A stretch of DNA of 64,000 bases from an uncultured Ruminococcus sp. (lineage in GTDB: Bacteria > Bacillota > Clostridia > Oscillospirales > Ruminococcaceae), in contig CAKSMF010000004.1 in assembly GCA_934474025.1 (NCBI GenBank), positions 1-64,000 of the forward strand, written 5' to 3'. Made by a program: the position numbers and the translations under genes. Each line of letters begins with the position of its first letter. Position 1 is the stretch's first letter. This document shows positions 8,043 to 17,055 of the stretch, one piece after another. The notes under the pieces are model-generated. The model was given only the letters and a program-made list of their open reading frames with translations, was not told the DNA's origin and searched no databases.

Positions 8043-8264
8043 ATGGCATTTTCAATCAGACTTACTGAAAACGAAAAAAATATAGCCAATAGCTATGCGA
8101 AACTTCATTCCTTGTCACTCGGAGAGGCTTTTAAACAGGCATTGTTTGAAAAGATTGAAGAAGAGTATGACATTGCTCTATTTGATGAGGCATACAAAGA
8201 GTATCAGGACAACAATAAGGACAGCCGATCCATTGAGGAATTATGGCAGGAGCTTGATATATGA
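8043..8264 (+). CDS. relB: RelB/DinJ-like antitoxin
   Basis: 73 residues from ATG 8043, chosen because AAAGGAG lies just upstream; an upstream in-frame start at 7992 would lie inside the promoter. MAFSIRLTENEKNIANSYAK is typical of ribbon-helix-helix antitoxins of the RelB/StbD group, with an acidic C-terminal half that would wrap the toxin. Its stop overlaps the toxin start (ATGA), so the two are translationally coupled. It should neutralise the toxin and bind the operator in its promoter. Confidence 0.8.
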   Translation: MAFSIRLTENEKNIANSYAKLHSLSLGEAFKQALFEKIEEEYDIALFDEAYKEYQDNNKDSRSIEELWQELDI

Positions 8265-8527
8265 AGTATACGGTAAAAACTACGTCACGTTTTGACAAAG
8301 AATTTAAGAAACTTGACAAGTACACTATGAAAATGATGAAATCATGGATTAACAAAAATCTTGTCGGTTGTGAAAATCCTCGTTTGCATGGAAAAGAACT
8401 TACTTCAAACAGGAGCGGACAATGGCGTTATCAAATAGGTGATTATCGCCTTATCTGCTCTATTGAAGAGAACGAACTGGTTATACTTGCTTTGTCTGTC
8501 GGACATAGACGTGATGTTTATGATTGA
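8261..8527 (+). CDS. relE: RelE/ParE-family toxin
   Basis: 88 residues with the RelE-type pattern: FDKEFKKLDKY near the start, then GQWRYQIGDYRLICSI and a C-terminal VGHRRDVYD. Basic residues (R in RYQIGDYR, HRR) occupy the usual catalytic surface of mRNA-cleaving RelE toxins. It overlaps the antitoxin by 4 bp. It would act on ribosome-bound mRNA in the cytoplasm. Confidence 0.85.
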   Translation: MKYTVKTTSRFDKEFKKLDKYTMKMMKSWINKNLVGCENPRLHGKELTSNRSGQWRYQIGDYRLICSIEENELVILALSVGHRRDVYD

Positions 8528-8550
8528 ACGATTATTCTTTTTAAGAAAAG

Positions 8551-9084
8551 ATGTATACAGATGACTTTCAGAAGAAAGAAGATTATCTCAACCTGAAGAA
8601 CACAATTGTAATCAATGTTATTGATTGCAATCTTTTTGACTGTGAATAGTATCATTCAACTTTCAAGATATTCGAGGAACACCGACAGGAACTTCTTACG
8701 GACAAATTCAGGATAGATTTTCTTGAACTCCGTAAGGCTAAGGAGTGCAAGGAGCGTGGTTCTATGACCAATAAGAAACAAATGTGGATGGACTTCCTGA
8801 ACACTAATGCGGAAGATGATGAACCGCTTGAACGTCTTGCATCAGGTTCACCAATTATGCAAAAAGCTGTTGCCGTTCTCCGTAAGATGAGTGCTGATGA
8901 AAAGGAACTGTATGAAATTGAACAGCGTGAAAAAGCTGTCCGTGATGAGATTTCAGCAAGAGCATATGAACGTCAGCAAGGTATTAAACAAGGTATTGCA
9001 CAGGGCAAACAAGACCTTATTTCTAAAATAAAAAAATTAGGAATGTCAGACGAACAGATACAAAAAATTTTAGCAATCAACTAA
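8551..9084 (+). pseudogene. Broken Rpn-family recombination-promoting nuclease
   Basis: From ATG 8551 the frame reads LNLKNTIVINVIDCNLFDC, then an in-frame TAG (8647-8649), then YHSTFKIFEEH and on through GSMTNKKQMWMDFLN to the helical tail ERQQGIKQGIAQGKQDLISK. This is the C-terminal two thirds of an Rpn (PD-(D/E)xK, putative transposase-type) protein. The nuclease core is missing and one amber stop interrupts what remains. The part after the stop has an internal ATG at 8764 that could give a 106-residue product. Confidence 0.75.
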
Positions 9085-9290
9085 TCCAAAGTTGTCATTC
9101 GTGGCAACTTTTTCTTTTTCAGTTTAGTCAAAAATGAGGTTCAGGGTATATCACAATTGACGGAGTCAACAAAGATTTTTTCTCAAAATTTCTTGTGACA
9201 GTTTTGTAAAATGCTTTTCAGAACCATGCAAAAAGTTTCAACTATCTTTGTCACAAACTTCATCCAATAAATTCATCGGAGAAGAACGTT

Positions 9291-9326
9291 CTGTTTTGCA
9301 AGTTCCGTAAGGGGCGTGCAAAACAG
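9291..9326 (+). other. Candidate origin of transfer (oriT)
   Basis: In the 316-bp gap between the Rpn remnant and the relaxase gene, CTGTTTTGCA (9291-9300) and TGCAAAACAG (9317-9326) form a perfect 10-bp inverted repeat, followed by TATTAGGTAAATACTACC. MobV-type relaxases nick next to such repeats just upstream of their own gene. The rest of the gap shows no gene. Placement is inference. Confidence 0.45.
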
Positions 9327-9400
9327 GTATTAGGTAAATACTACCCATTCTGTTTATGCAACGTTAAAAATTACAAAATCTGAAAAAAGAAAGGTGAAAA

Positions 9401-11257
9401 ATGAGTAAATTAAGCATTAGTTTTACGCTTGGAAAAGCGAGTGTTCCTCATGAAGCAAATGTTGAACATAACAATCGAGAATTTATCGCAAACAATGTTA
9501 ATAAAAGTAAAATTTTTGAAAACATCACTTATAAAAAACAGGATATTCGTGAAGCATATCATGAACTTTTTGATGAATCGCTTAATGAATACAATGCCAA
9601 ACAAAAACAGCCTTGCAGACGTATAAAAGATTATTTCAGGCACATTTCCAAAAGCAAAAGAGAAGAAGCATTTTACGAAATTATTGTTCAGTTCGGTGAC
9701 AGCAAAACTGCTCCGTGCGAAAGTCCAAACGGAAAAATTACACAGAAAATGCTTGACGAATACATCAAAGATTTTCAGAAAAGAAATCCGAATTTATATG
9801 TTTTCAATGCTGTTCTGCATATGGACGAAGCAAGTCCGCATCTTCATATTAATTTTGTTCCTTTTTATACAAAAAGAAAAAATGGTTTAAGCAAAGGAGT
9901 TTCAATGAAATCAGCTCTTAATGAGCAAGAATTTACAGCAAAAAATTTCAAAGAAAACAGACTTGTTGCATGGGAAGAAAATGAACGTCAAGTTATGGAA
10001 AAAATATTGAATAAATACGGATTTGAAAGAGAAGATAAACAGGCAAAATATTCACATCAAACCGTAGATGAATATAAAAAATTTCAAGATGAAAAGAAAA
10101 TAATTTCTGCATTAAAAGCATCAAGAAATATTCCGAAAGAAGAAATTTCTGCTGAAAAAATTTGCCGTCTAAAAGAAAAATTAAATCTTATGGAAAAAGA
10201 AAATCAAAATCTTGAAAAACAAAAAAATTCTCCATATAAATCATTTTTTTATTTTGTTCCGGAAAAGCAAATTTTTGTGCAATCACAACTTGATGAAAAA
10301 AATATTCCATATCGTGAAACTGAAAATGGTTTTGAAGCACAAGAGTGTTACATTGACAAAATCAGAAAAATAGAAAAAGAATTTAAACCGACTGGTTCGA
10401 TTCGTGAAAAGATTCGTGATGATGTTGACAGACTTCTGATGCAGTCTGCAAGTGTTGATGAACTTCTCGAAAAACTCCGAAAACAAAAATATGAAATCAA
10501 ACACGGAAAATATCTTGCTGTAAAATCGCCTGATTTTAAAAACTTTATAAGACTGAAATCTTTGGGAGAATACTACAGCGAATATGCTCTCCGAAACAGA
10601 ATTAATGCAAAGAAAAAATACGAATCTGAAATCAAGAAAAAAATAAATTCTGCAAAAAAAGAAAGTTCGGAAATCATAATTTTGCAGACAATAAAACTTT
10701 ATACAATAGCTTTTTCAAATGGAGTTTTGCCAACAAAAAAACGTGAAAAAAGTAAACCTTTTTCTTGGAACAATGACAGCGAACTTGACAAAATTCTTGA
10801 ATTGAACAACAAAATTAATTCCGGAGAGACACTTGAAAGTTTACATAAAGATTTTGAAAATAATGAAAATTCTGTTTCTGAAAAAGAAAAAATTCTTAAT
10901 AAATCAAAATCCGACTTGAAACTGTTTTATGAACTTAAAGAAAAAATTGAAATTGTTTTTGGAAATAAAAAATCAGAAATTTTTACGTATCAACAAGCAG
11001 AAAGTACATTGAAAAAATATCCGAATATAAATATTTCAAATTATAAAAATGTTGATAAATTGATAAGCAAAGAAATTGAAAACGTTCGACAAGCTGAAGA
11101 AAATCTTGAAATCGAAAAGGAAAAGTTGAAAAAAAGTGCAGATATTTTTTCGATGGCAGAAAAAGTTTTCGGTGGCACATATGTTCAATCCCTCGTCGGT
11201 GAAGAACGTGAAAAAAGAGAATCAGAATTTATTCCTAATGGATTGAAAAAATCATAA
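9401..11257 (+). CDS. MobV/Pre-type plasmid mobilization relaxase
   Basis: 618 residues from ATG 9401 with ribosome site AAAGAAAGG. The N-terminal 200 residues are a Mob_Pre relaxase domain with the metal-binding HUH-like motif HMDEASPHLHINFVPF (about residues 138-153). This enzyme family nicks DNA at oriT and leads the strand into a recipient through a host conjugation machine. The C-terminal 400 residues are Lys/Glu-rich coiled coil, as usual. A candidate oriT lies just upstream. With the downstream serine recombinases it suggests a mobilizable transposon that moves itself by excision and then in trans by conjugation. Confidence 0.88.
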   Translation: MSKLSISFTLGKASVPHEANVEHNNREFIANNVNKSKIFENITYKKQDIREAYHELFDESLNEYNAKQKQPCRRIKDYFRHISKSKREEAFYEIIVQFGDSKTAPCESPNGKITQKMLDEYIKDFQKRNPNLYVFNAVLHMDEASPHLHINFVPFYTKRKNGLSKGVSMKSALNEQEFTAKNFKENRLVAWEENERQVMEKILNKYGFEREDKQAKYSHQTVDEYKKFQDEKKIISALKASRNIPKEEISAEKICRLKEKLNLMEKENQNLEKQKNSPYKSFFYFVPEKQIFVQSQLDEKNIPYRETENGFEAQECYIDKIRKIEKEFKPTGSIREKIRDDVDRLLMQSASVDELLEKLRKQKYEIKHGKYLAVKSPDFKNFIRLKSLGEYYSEYALRNRINAKKKYESEIKKKINSAKKESSEIIILQTIKLYTIAFSNGVLPTKKREKSKPFSWNNDSELDKILELNNKINSGETLESLHKDFENNENSVSEKEKILNKSKSDLKLFYELKEKIEIVFGNKKSEIFTYQQAESTLKKYPNINISNYKNVDKLISKEIENVRQAEENLEIEKEKLKKSADIFSMAEKVFGGTYVQSLVGEEREKRESEFIPNGLKKS

Positions 11258-11300
11258 ACCCAAAATATTTTAAAATTTGCCAAAATTTGCAATAAATCAC

Positions 11301-11329
11301 TTGACAAAACCTGATAAAAATGGTAAAAT
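11301..11329 (+). promoter_or_regulatory. Consensus promoter upstream of the structured leader
   Basis: TTGACA (11301-11306) and TAAAAT (11324-11329) with 17-bp spacing, about 315 bp before the Rpn start codon. Transcription from here would produce a long untranslated leader. Confidence 0.75.
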
Positions 11330-11339
11330 TAATAAAAAA

Positions 11340-11625
11340 AATTTAATAGTTAGTCACGCTGTAGATTATTATAAATTGACTGTGCATTGAAGACCTCTGG
11401 AGAACAAAATCCGGAGTGGTACTGCTCGGCTTTTATGTATATGGCTTCCGCTGAATAGTAGAACGAAAAGCGGTCGGGGGCAACTCCCGATATTGAGTTT
11501 CATGTTGCAGAACATGATAAGACGTGCAGGAGAAATTTTGAAATATTATCGGCAGGACTCCGGTTCTGCCGTGTGATAACGTTTCCGAAAGTGCATGAAC
11601 TTACGGAAATGACCAATAATTATAA
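11340..11625 (+). ncRNA. Candidate structured leader RNA or small RNA before the Rpn gene
   Basis: The roughly 290 nt between a strong promoter and the Rpn gene contain no open frame but at least five local hairpins: CTCTGGA/TCCGGAG (about 11392-11416), TCGGG/CCCGA (about 11474-11491), CATGTT/AACATG (about 11502-11517), CGGCAG/CTGCCG (about 11550-11571) and TTTCCG/CGGAAA (11582-11609). The GC content is clearly higher than in the genes around it. It could be a cis-regulatory leader or a separate RNA of the mobile element. No known RNA family is recognised. Confidence 0.45.
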
Positions 11626-11644
11626 TATAAGGAGGTAAAGACCA

Positions 11645-12472
11645 ATGAACAATGACGATTTCATAATGTCCCCGAAAGTCGATTTTGCGTTTAAAGAAAT
11701 AATGTTCAGTGATAAAGTAAGAAAGGGATTTCTGAGTGCAGTTCTTGAAATTCCAGTGAGCGAAATCAGGGAAACAGTTCTAAAAAACACAAATATGCAG
11801 AAAATCCACGATGATGAAAAACAGGCAATTCTTGATGTGAGACTTGTAATGAACAACAATACGGAAATTGATATTGAAATTCAACTTGCATATATGGCAT
11901 CATGGGCGGACAGAAGTGCGTTTTATGTTTCAAAAATGCTCGGTGAACAAATTGGCATAAATAAGAAATACTCAAATTTCAAGAAATGTATCGGGATTAA
12001 TCTGCTCGATTTCAATTACATAAAGGAAACAAACCGTTTTCACACAATATATCATATAAGTGAGGATACTGAACACTTTATATATACTGATATTATGGAG
12101 TGGCACGTTGTTGAACTGCCAAAACTTCCATCAATCGAGGACGGCACAAATCTTTACAACTGGATTCGCTTCTTAAAAGCTGAACATAAGGAGGAATTTG
12201 AGATGTTGGCAAAGAAAGATGAATACATCGAAGAAGCCTACAAACAGCTTGAAATTATCAGTCAGGATGAGCAGAAAAGACTGGAATATACTGCTCGTCA
12301 GAAAGCTATCTATGACTATAATACCTTAATGGAGGAAAACTGGTTGCGTGGAAAAGCTGAGGGAAAAGCTGAAGGCAGAAAAGAGGGAAAAGCCGAAAGA
12401 GATAAAGAACTCACTTTAAAATTCAGAAGCATGGGAATGAGTGATGAAGAAATATCACGTTTGTTAGAATAA
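11645..12472 (+). CDS. Rpn family recombination-promoting nuclease / putative transposase
   Basis: 275 residues with ribosome site AAGGAGG. The PD-(D/E)xK core is visible: FAFKEIMF, LDVRLVMNNNTEIDIEIQL and SKMLGEQIGI, followed by LNLLDFNYIKE-type strands. The C-terminus is a charged repeat (GKAEGKAEGRKEGKAE) ending in SMGMSDEEISRLLE. Rpn proteins are small DNA-cleaving nucleases that promote RecA-independent recombination. It appears complete, unlike the copy at 8551. It lies behind a long structured leader and is followed by a terminator. Confidence 0.88.
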   Translation: MNNDDFIMSPKVDFAFKEIMFSDKVRKGFLSAVLEIPVSEIRETVLKNTNMQKIHDDEKQAILDVRLVMNNNTEIDIEIQLAYMASWADRSAFYVSKMLGEQIGINKKYSNFKKCIGINLLDFNYIKETNRFHTIYHISEDTEHFIYTDIMEWHVVELPKLPSIEDGTNLYNWIRFLKAEHKEEFEMLAKKDEYIEEAYKQLEIISQDEQKRLEYTARQKAIYDYNTLMEENWLRGKAEGKAEGRKEGKAERDKELTLKFRSMGMSDEEISRLLE

Positions 12473-12513
12473 TGGATAAAAATACATTGAAGGATAATTT
12501 TATACTAATGATT

Positions 12514-12537
12514 AAGGCAGTATTTCGGTACTGCCTT
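12514..12537 (+). terminator. Terminator after the Rpn gene
   Basis: AAGGCAGTA and TACTGCCTT form a 9-bp stem with a TTTCGG loop, followed by TTTA. Confidence 0.8.
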
Positions 12538-12542
12538 TTATA

Positions 12543-12574
12543 ACATTTCAAAGGTGCATGAACCGGAGAAATGT
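12543..12574 (+). repeat. Second copy of a hairpin with a GTGCATGAAC loop
   Basis: ACATTTC (12543-12549) and GAAATGT (12568-12574) enclose a loop containing GTGCATGAAC. The same loop sequence sits in the hairpin at 11582-11609, and both copies lie some 40 bp before a start codon. It may be a conserved RNA element of the mobile unit. Confidence 0.5.
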
Positions 12575-12612
12575 CCATATAATAGGCAATAATCACGTAA
12601 AGGATGAGTATT

Positions 12613-12819
12613 ATGGAGAGTGACTTTAGCCGATTTAATAAGTTAAAGGATATATGTGAAGTTGAAATTTCACAGGAATTGTGTCCGGCTGAAAAGAAAA
12701 AAGAGTACATCAGGCAAACCGGAAGTAGTACCGCTCACAGAGTCGGTAATATTGAGGTGGAATGTGTTTACGGCAACATGAAACTCGAAAAAATGCTTAC
12801 AGATTTAATCTGTAAATAA
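12613..12819 (+). CDS. Small transposon-associated protein (TnpW-like)
   Basis: 68 residues from ATG 12613, chosen for the AAAGGATGAG ribosome site; ATG 12604 is in frame upstream. The sequence RQTGSSTAHRVGNIEVECV followed by KLEKMLTDLI resembles the short TnpW-type proteins encoded next to large serine recombinases in clostridial mobilizable transposons. It ends 54 bp before the first recombinase. The match is by recalled pattern and weak; its function is unknown. Confidence 0.5.
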   Translation: MESDFSRFNKLKDICEVEISQELCPAEKKKEYIRQTGSSTAHRVGNIEVECVYGNMKLEKMLTDLICK

Positions 12820-12873
12820 GTGATGTTTGCATATTCCTTGTGCTTGGTGGTAAAGATTACAAGGAGTATCTAT

Positions 12874-14415
12874 ATGGATAAAATTTACAATACGGCAATT
12901 TACCTCCGACTTTCCAGAGATGAGGAGGGCAAAAAAGAAAGTATCAGTATTTCAAATCAGCGTGAAATGCTTATGAACTTTCTTGACAGCAGAGAAGATT
13001 TGCAATTTGTTGCAGAATTTTCGGACGACGGTTACAGTGGTTATGACTTCAATCGACCGGATTTTCAGCGAATGATTGAAAGTGCAAAGAATGGTGAAAT
13101 TAATTGCATTGTGGTCAAGGATTTCTCACGCCTTGGACGCAACTTTCAGAAAACAGAAGAATTTATGCAGCGTATTTTTCCAAAAATGGGAATACGCTTT
13201 ATTTCTGTAGGCGACTTTTACGACAGCAATCGTGAACAGTCAGCAAGCGAACGTCTTGCAAATCCGATAATTAATTTGATGAATGAATATCATGTCATGG
13301 AAACTTCTCAAAAGGTGCGGAACGTTCTGGAACATTACCGTCAGAGCGGAAAATTTATAGGAAATCGCACGGTTTATGGATATATAATAAAGGATAAAAA
13401 ACTTGTTGTTGACCCCGAAGCTGCTAAAATTGTGAGAATTATTTACAATTTAAAAATTGATGGATATAATAATCAGGCAATCGGCGATTATCTGAACGAA
13501 TTGGGAATCAGTTGTCCTTTGGAATACAAAATTGAAAAAGGCATAAAAGCAGTTTCAACGCATTTCAAAACTGGTGAAAAAGCTTTATGGTCATCTGTGA
13601 ATATGCGAAGAATACTCGAAAATCCGGTATATATCGGCACTCTGATACAAGGCAGAACTACATTTTTAAGTTATCGTGACAAACAACGATTCAAAAAAGA
13701 TTCGTCTGAACTGATTGCTTTTAAAAACGCTCATGAAGCGATTATTTCCGAAACCACTTTTCTTATAGTTCAGGATTTGCTGAAAAAGGATACATATTCA
13801 GGAAAAAACGATTCCGGAAAAGTCAATCTTTTTGCCGGAGTTGCTTATTGCGGAAACTGTCAAAGCAAACTTTATCATGACAGAGCTTGGATTTGTCGTA
13901 ATAAAATGTGCAAATGCAAGGCAAGAATAAAAGAACCAATCCTTGCGGAAGCTGTTTTTGAAACTCTAAAAAAACATATGGAAGTAATTCTGAATTATTC
14001 TGAAGTAACTAAAAAATCCGATTTTATAAAGAATTTGAATATTACAAGCCTTGAATTGAAAGAGCTTGAAAATCAAATCAATCAATTGAAACAGTCACAG
14101 GAAAACCTTACTGTTCAGAAAGAAAACAGCATCATTTCAGAAACAGATTATTCAGAAATGTATGAATTTTACACTAACAAAATTGCGAAAACAAAGTTTG
14201 AAGCTGATGAGTTTCGCAATCAAAAAATTGAACTTTTAGAATGTGCAGACGAAATAAAATCTCAATATGAAAAATATTTCAATGATACAGAACTTACCAG
14301 AAGTATGGTTGTGACATTCATTGAAAAAATAGAAGTTTTTGAAAAAACTAAAATTAAAATTCATTTTCGGTATGAGGATATTTTCAGAACAGGCGGTGAA
14401 ATAATTGGCTCGTAA
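12874..14415 (+). CDS. Large serine recombinase A1
   Basis: 513 residues from ATG 12874, with AAGGAG 8 bp upstream. The N-terminal resolvase domain has the nucleophile in IYLRLSRDEE (about Ser 14) and the helix motif KDFSRLGRNF. The recombinase domain follows (IVRIIYNLKIDGYNNQAIGDYL), then a zinc ribbon (CGNCQSK ... CRNKMCKCK) and a C-terminal coiled coil. It would cut and rejoin att sites to excise or insert the element. It is the first of three consecutive recombinases, and its end overlaps the next start by 11 bp. Confidence 0.9.
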   Translation: MDKIYNTAIYLRLSRDEEGKKESISISNQREMLMNFLDSREDLQFVAEFSDDGYSGYDFNRPDFQRMIESAKNGEINCIVVKDFSRLGRNFQKTEEFMQRIFPKMGIRFISVGDFYDSNREQSASERLANPIINLMNEYHVMETSQKVRNVLEHYRQSGKFIGNRTVYGYIIKDKKLVVDPEAAKIVRIIYNLKIDGYNNQAIGDYLNELGISCPLEYKIEKGIKAVSTHFKTGEKALWSSVNMRRILENPVYIGTLIQGRTTFLSYRDKQRFKKDSSELIAFKNAHEAIISETTFLIVQDLLKKDTYSGKNDSGKVNLFAGVAYCGNCQSKLYHDRAWICRNKMCKCKARIKEPILAEAVFETLKKHMEVILNYSEVTKKSDFIKNLNITSLELKELENQINQLKQSQENLTVQKENSIISETDYSEMYEFYTNKIAKTKFEADEFRNQKIELLECADEIKSQYEKYFNDTELTRSMVVTFIEKIEVFEKTKIKIHFRYEDIFRTGGEIIGS

Positions 14416-15601
14416 ATCAAGAAAAAATCCGACTATTGAAAAGGTAAATTTCAAAGTTTACAAAACAGCTATTTATGCCCGATTATCAAAGGAAAATCAA
14501 ACCTTTGAAAAAATTGAAACGCAGATTGAAGAAGTTCGTAATTATATGGAAAATCGAAAAATTTTTGAACTTGTTGATATTTATTCGGACAATGGTTATA
14601 GCGGTACGAATTTCAAACGTCCTGAATTTGAAAGGCTTATGGAAGATATTCGTAACCGAAAAATTAATTGTATAATCGTTCGTGATTTGAGTCGTTTTGC
14701 TCGTGAACACATTGGAGCAGAAGATTATCTGAATAATATTTTTCCTTTTCTCGGAGTGCGATTTATAGCGATAAATGACGGTTATGACAATCTGAATATT
14801 AAACCTCAAGAATATTTTTTAGCGTCTTTCAAAAACCTTGTACATGAATATTTTGCACAGGAAACATCAAGAAAAGTTTGCATGGCAAAAAGAAATTTAC
14901 AAGAACAAGGAAAGTTTATCGGTTCTAAAACGTCTTTCGGATACATGAAAAATCCGAATGACAAGCATAGTCTCATAATAAACGAAGAAGAAGCTGTTTT
15001 TGTGCGAGAAATTTTCCAAAGAGTCGCTGATGGTGAAACTACAAATCAAATATGTAAATCCCTAAATCAGCGTGAAAATAACAACTATAACTGGAGTGTG
15101 TACAAAATTTGTGCCATACTGAAAAAAGAAATTTACAAAGGAACTTTAGTGCAACATCAAACTACAACTTCTTTTTATAAAAATGAAAAAATGCAAAGAA
15201 TTCCGAAAAATCAGCAAATCCGTATTGAAAATGCTGTACCGCCGATTGTGACTTCTGAACTCTGGGAAAAAGCACAGAATGTTATTTCTGAAAGAGAATG
15301 CAAAAAACATGAAGGAATACCTGAAAATCCATATAAAAACCTTGTTTTTTGCGGTAAATGCGGTAAAAATCTGAATGGTGGATTTATTCGTGAAATTTCC
15401 GATTTCAGATTTAACTGTACAAAATGTAAAAGTGGCGTTTTTTCCAAAGGTAAGGCAATTAACAGCTTAGTGCGAAATTACTTTAAACTACCTGAAGATA
15501 CCGAAATTACAAAAAATTTTCTTAATGAAAAATTTGAAAAAATCGTAATTTTTGATAGAAAAAATATTATTCTTGTTGACAGGGACGGTGAACAGCATTG
15601 A
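14405..15601 (+). CDS. Large serine recombinase A2
   Basis: 398 residues from TTG 14405, overlapping A1 by 11 bp. Catalytic motif IYARLSKENQ, helix motif RDLSRFAREH, recombinase domain, and zinc ribbon CGKCGKN ... CTKCKSG. It is shorter than A1 because it lacks the long C-terminal coiled coil. The unusual TTG start and overlap imply translational coupling that keeps A1, A2 and A3 in fixed ratio. It may form a hetero-oligomer with A1 and A3; this is inferred from the arrangement. Confidence 0.88.
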   Translation: MARKSRKNPTIEKVNFKVYKTAIYARLSKENQTFEKIETQIEEVRNYMENRKIFELVDIYSDNGYSGTNFKRPEFERLMEDIRNRKINCIIVRDLSRFAREHIGAEDYLNNIFPFLGVRFIAINDGYDNLNIKPQEYFLASFKNLVHEYFAQETSRKVCMAKRNLQEQGKFIGSKTSFGYMKNPNDKHSLIINEEEAVFVREIFQRVADGETTNQICKSLNQRENNNYNWSVYKICAILKKEIYKGTLVQHQTTTSFYKNEKMQRIPKNQQIRIENAVPPIVTSELWEKAQNVISERECKKHEGIPENPYKNLVFCGKCGKNLNGGFIREISDFRFNCTKCKSGVFSKGKAINSLVRNYFKLPEDTEITKNFLNEKFEKIVIFDRKNIILVDRDGEQH

Positions 15602-17055
15602 AAATTGCCTGTTATGTCCGTAAGTCAAACAATAAGAAAAATGACAGCATCGAAAATCAGATTTCGATAATTCAGAATTACATAAATGAACAAAAAGATT
15701 TTCATGGGGCTGAAATAATTAAATTTATTGATGACGGTTTCAGCGGAATCAGTTTGAATCGCAATGCTTTTCAGGAGCTTCTTGCCAAAGTGAGAATGCG
15801 TGAAATAGATATTATAATCGTCAAGGATTTATCACGTCTGGGCAGAAATTACCTTGATGTGTGCAGACTTACAGACAGCATATTTCCTTTCATGAAAGTG
15901 CGATTAATAGCCGTTTCTGAAAATTATGACAGCAAATACAGACAAGTTAATATCATGGATTTACCGATAGCTTTTAAATCAGTTCTCAATGAGTATTATG
16001 TTATGGAATCTTCCAAAAAAATCAGAAGTGTATACAGAGAAAAAATTAAAAATGGTGAATTTGTAAGTAAAGTTTCATATGGATACATTCTGAAAAATAG
16101 TTTTACTCCTATCATTGATGAGAAAAAAGCAGAAATTGTGCGTAGAATATTCGCACTTTGTCTTGATGGAAAAAGTACTCTTGACATTGCTAAAATTTTA
16201 AATAAAAATGAAATTCCGACAAGTGAGAATTCAAAATGGACTTCTGGAAGCGTTCGTGGCATTTTGAAAAATGAACAATATACCGGAAAACGTATTTCTC
16301 TTAAATATACAAAAAATCTTAAAACTCAAAAGTACATTGAAAATGATGAAAATCTATGGTATATTGATGAAAATGCTTTTCCGCCAATTGTAAGCAAGGA
16401 ATTATTCAATAAAGTTCAGGAAATTCTTCCAAAAAAGAAAAGTAATGATAATTCTGAAAAGCATATCATGGCATACAAACTTTACTGTGCAGGCTGTGGA
16501 AGAACTCTTCAAAGAAATATACACTTCTATTGTCGGAATGGCTATCTGACTGGTGAAAATCCATGTTTTAAAGGTTCGCTGAAACGTGATGTTCTCTATA
16601 AAGAAGTTCTTGAAAAAGTAAAAATATTTATTTCAAGTGACATTCCGAATAACAAGCTAAAATTTTCTTTTTCAGATATAGCAAATCTTGAATCTGATAT
16701 TTCTGAACTGAAAGAAAAGAAAGCGGAAATCTTTGAAAAATTATTTAATAATCTCATAACTCAAGATGAATTTGAAAAGCAAAATTCAAAGATTTCATCA
16801 CAAATAAATACAAAACAGAATGAATTGAAAATTTGTCGCAAAGCTATTGCTCTTAATACGAAATATGGTTCGGAACGTCCTCTGGATACTCTGAAACGCC
16901 TATACAATTCCGATGAGCTGACTAAAGAAAATATGCAATTCGTAAAACGCATCAATGTGTTCGATTCAGAACACTTTGAAATAATCTTGCAGTCAGACAG
17001 TCCTCTGACTGTTATTTGCAAAAATATGAATATTTATGAGGAGGTGTGGTTTTGA
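15598..17055 (+). CDS. Large serine recombinase A3
   Basis: 485 residues from TTG 15598, whose codon shares bases with the A2 stop (TTGA). Catalytic motif CYVRKSNNKK, helix motif VKDLSRLGRNY, recombinase domain, zinc ribbon CAGCGRT ... FYCRNGY, coiled coil. The ordinary ARLS/YRVS context is replaced by VRKS, but the Ser is kept. Third member of a coupled trio; a membrane protein gene is coupled to its end in the same way. Confidence 0.88.
   Translation: MKIACYVRKSNNKKNDSIENQISIIQNYINEQKDFHGAEIIKFIDDGFSGISLNRNAFQELLAKVRMREIDIIIVKDLSRLGRNYLDVCRLTDSIFPFMKVRLIAVSENYDSKYRQVNIMDLPIAFKSVLNEYYVMESSKKIRSVYREKIKNGEFVSKVSYGYILKNSFTPIIDEKKAEIVRRIFALCLDGKSTLDIAKILNKNEIPTSENSKWTSGSVRGILKNEQYTGKRISLKYTKNLKTQKYIENDENLWYIDENAFPPIVSKELFNKVQEILPKKKSNDNSEKHIMAYKLYCAGCGRTLQRNIHFYCRNGYLTGENPCFKGSLKRDVLYKEVLEKVKIFISSDIPNNKLKFSFSDIANLESDISELKEKKAEIFEKLFNNLITQDEFEKQNSKISSQINTKQNELKICRKAIALNTKYGSERPLDTLKRLYNSDELTKENMQFVKRINVFDSEHFEIILQSDSPLTVICKNMNIYEEVWF

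Noticed and set aside
11340..11625. IscB/TnpB-type guide RNA (HEARO or omega RNA)
   Set aside because: No RuvC/HNH nuclease gene is adjacent and Rpn is a PD-(D/E)xK protein. The region is kept only as an unassigned structured RNA.
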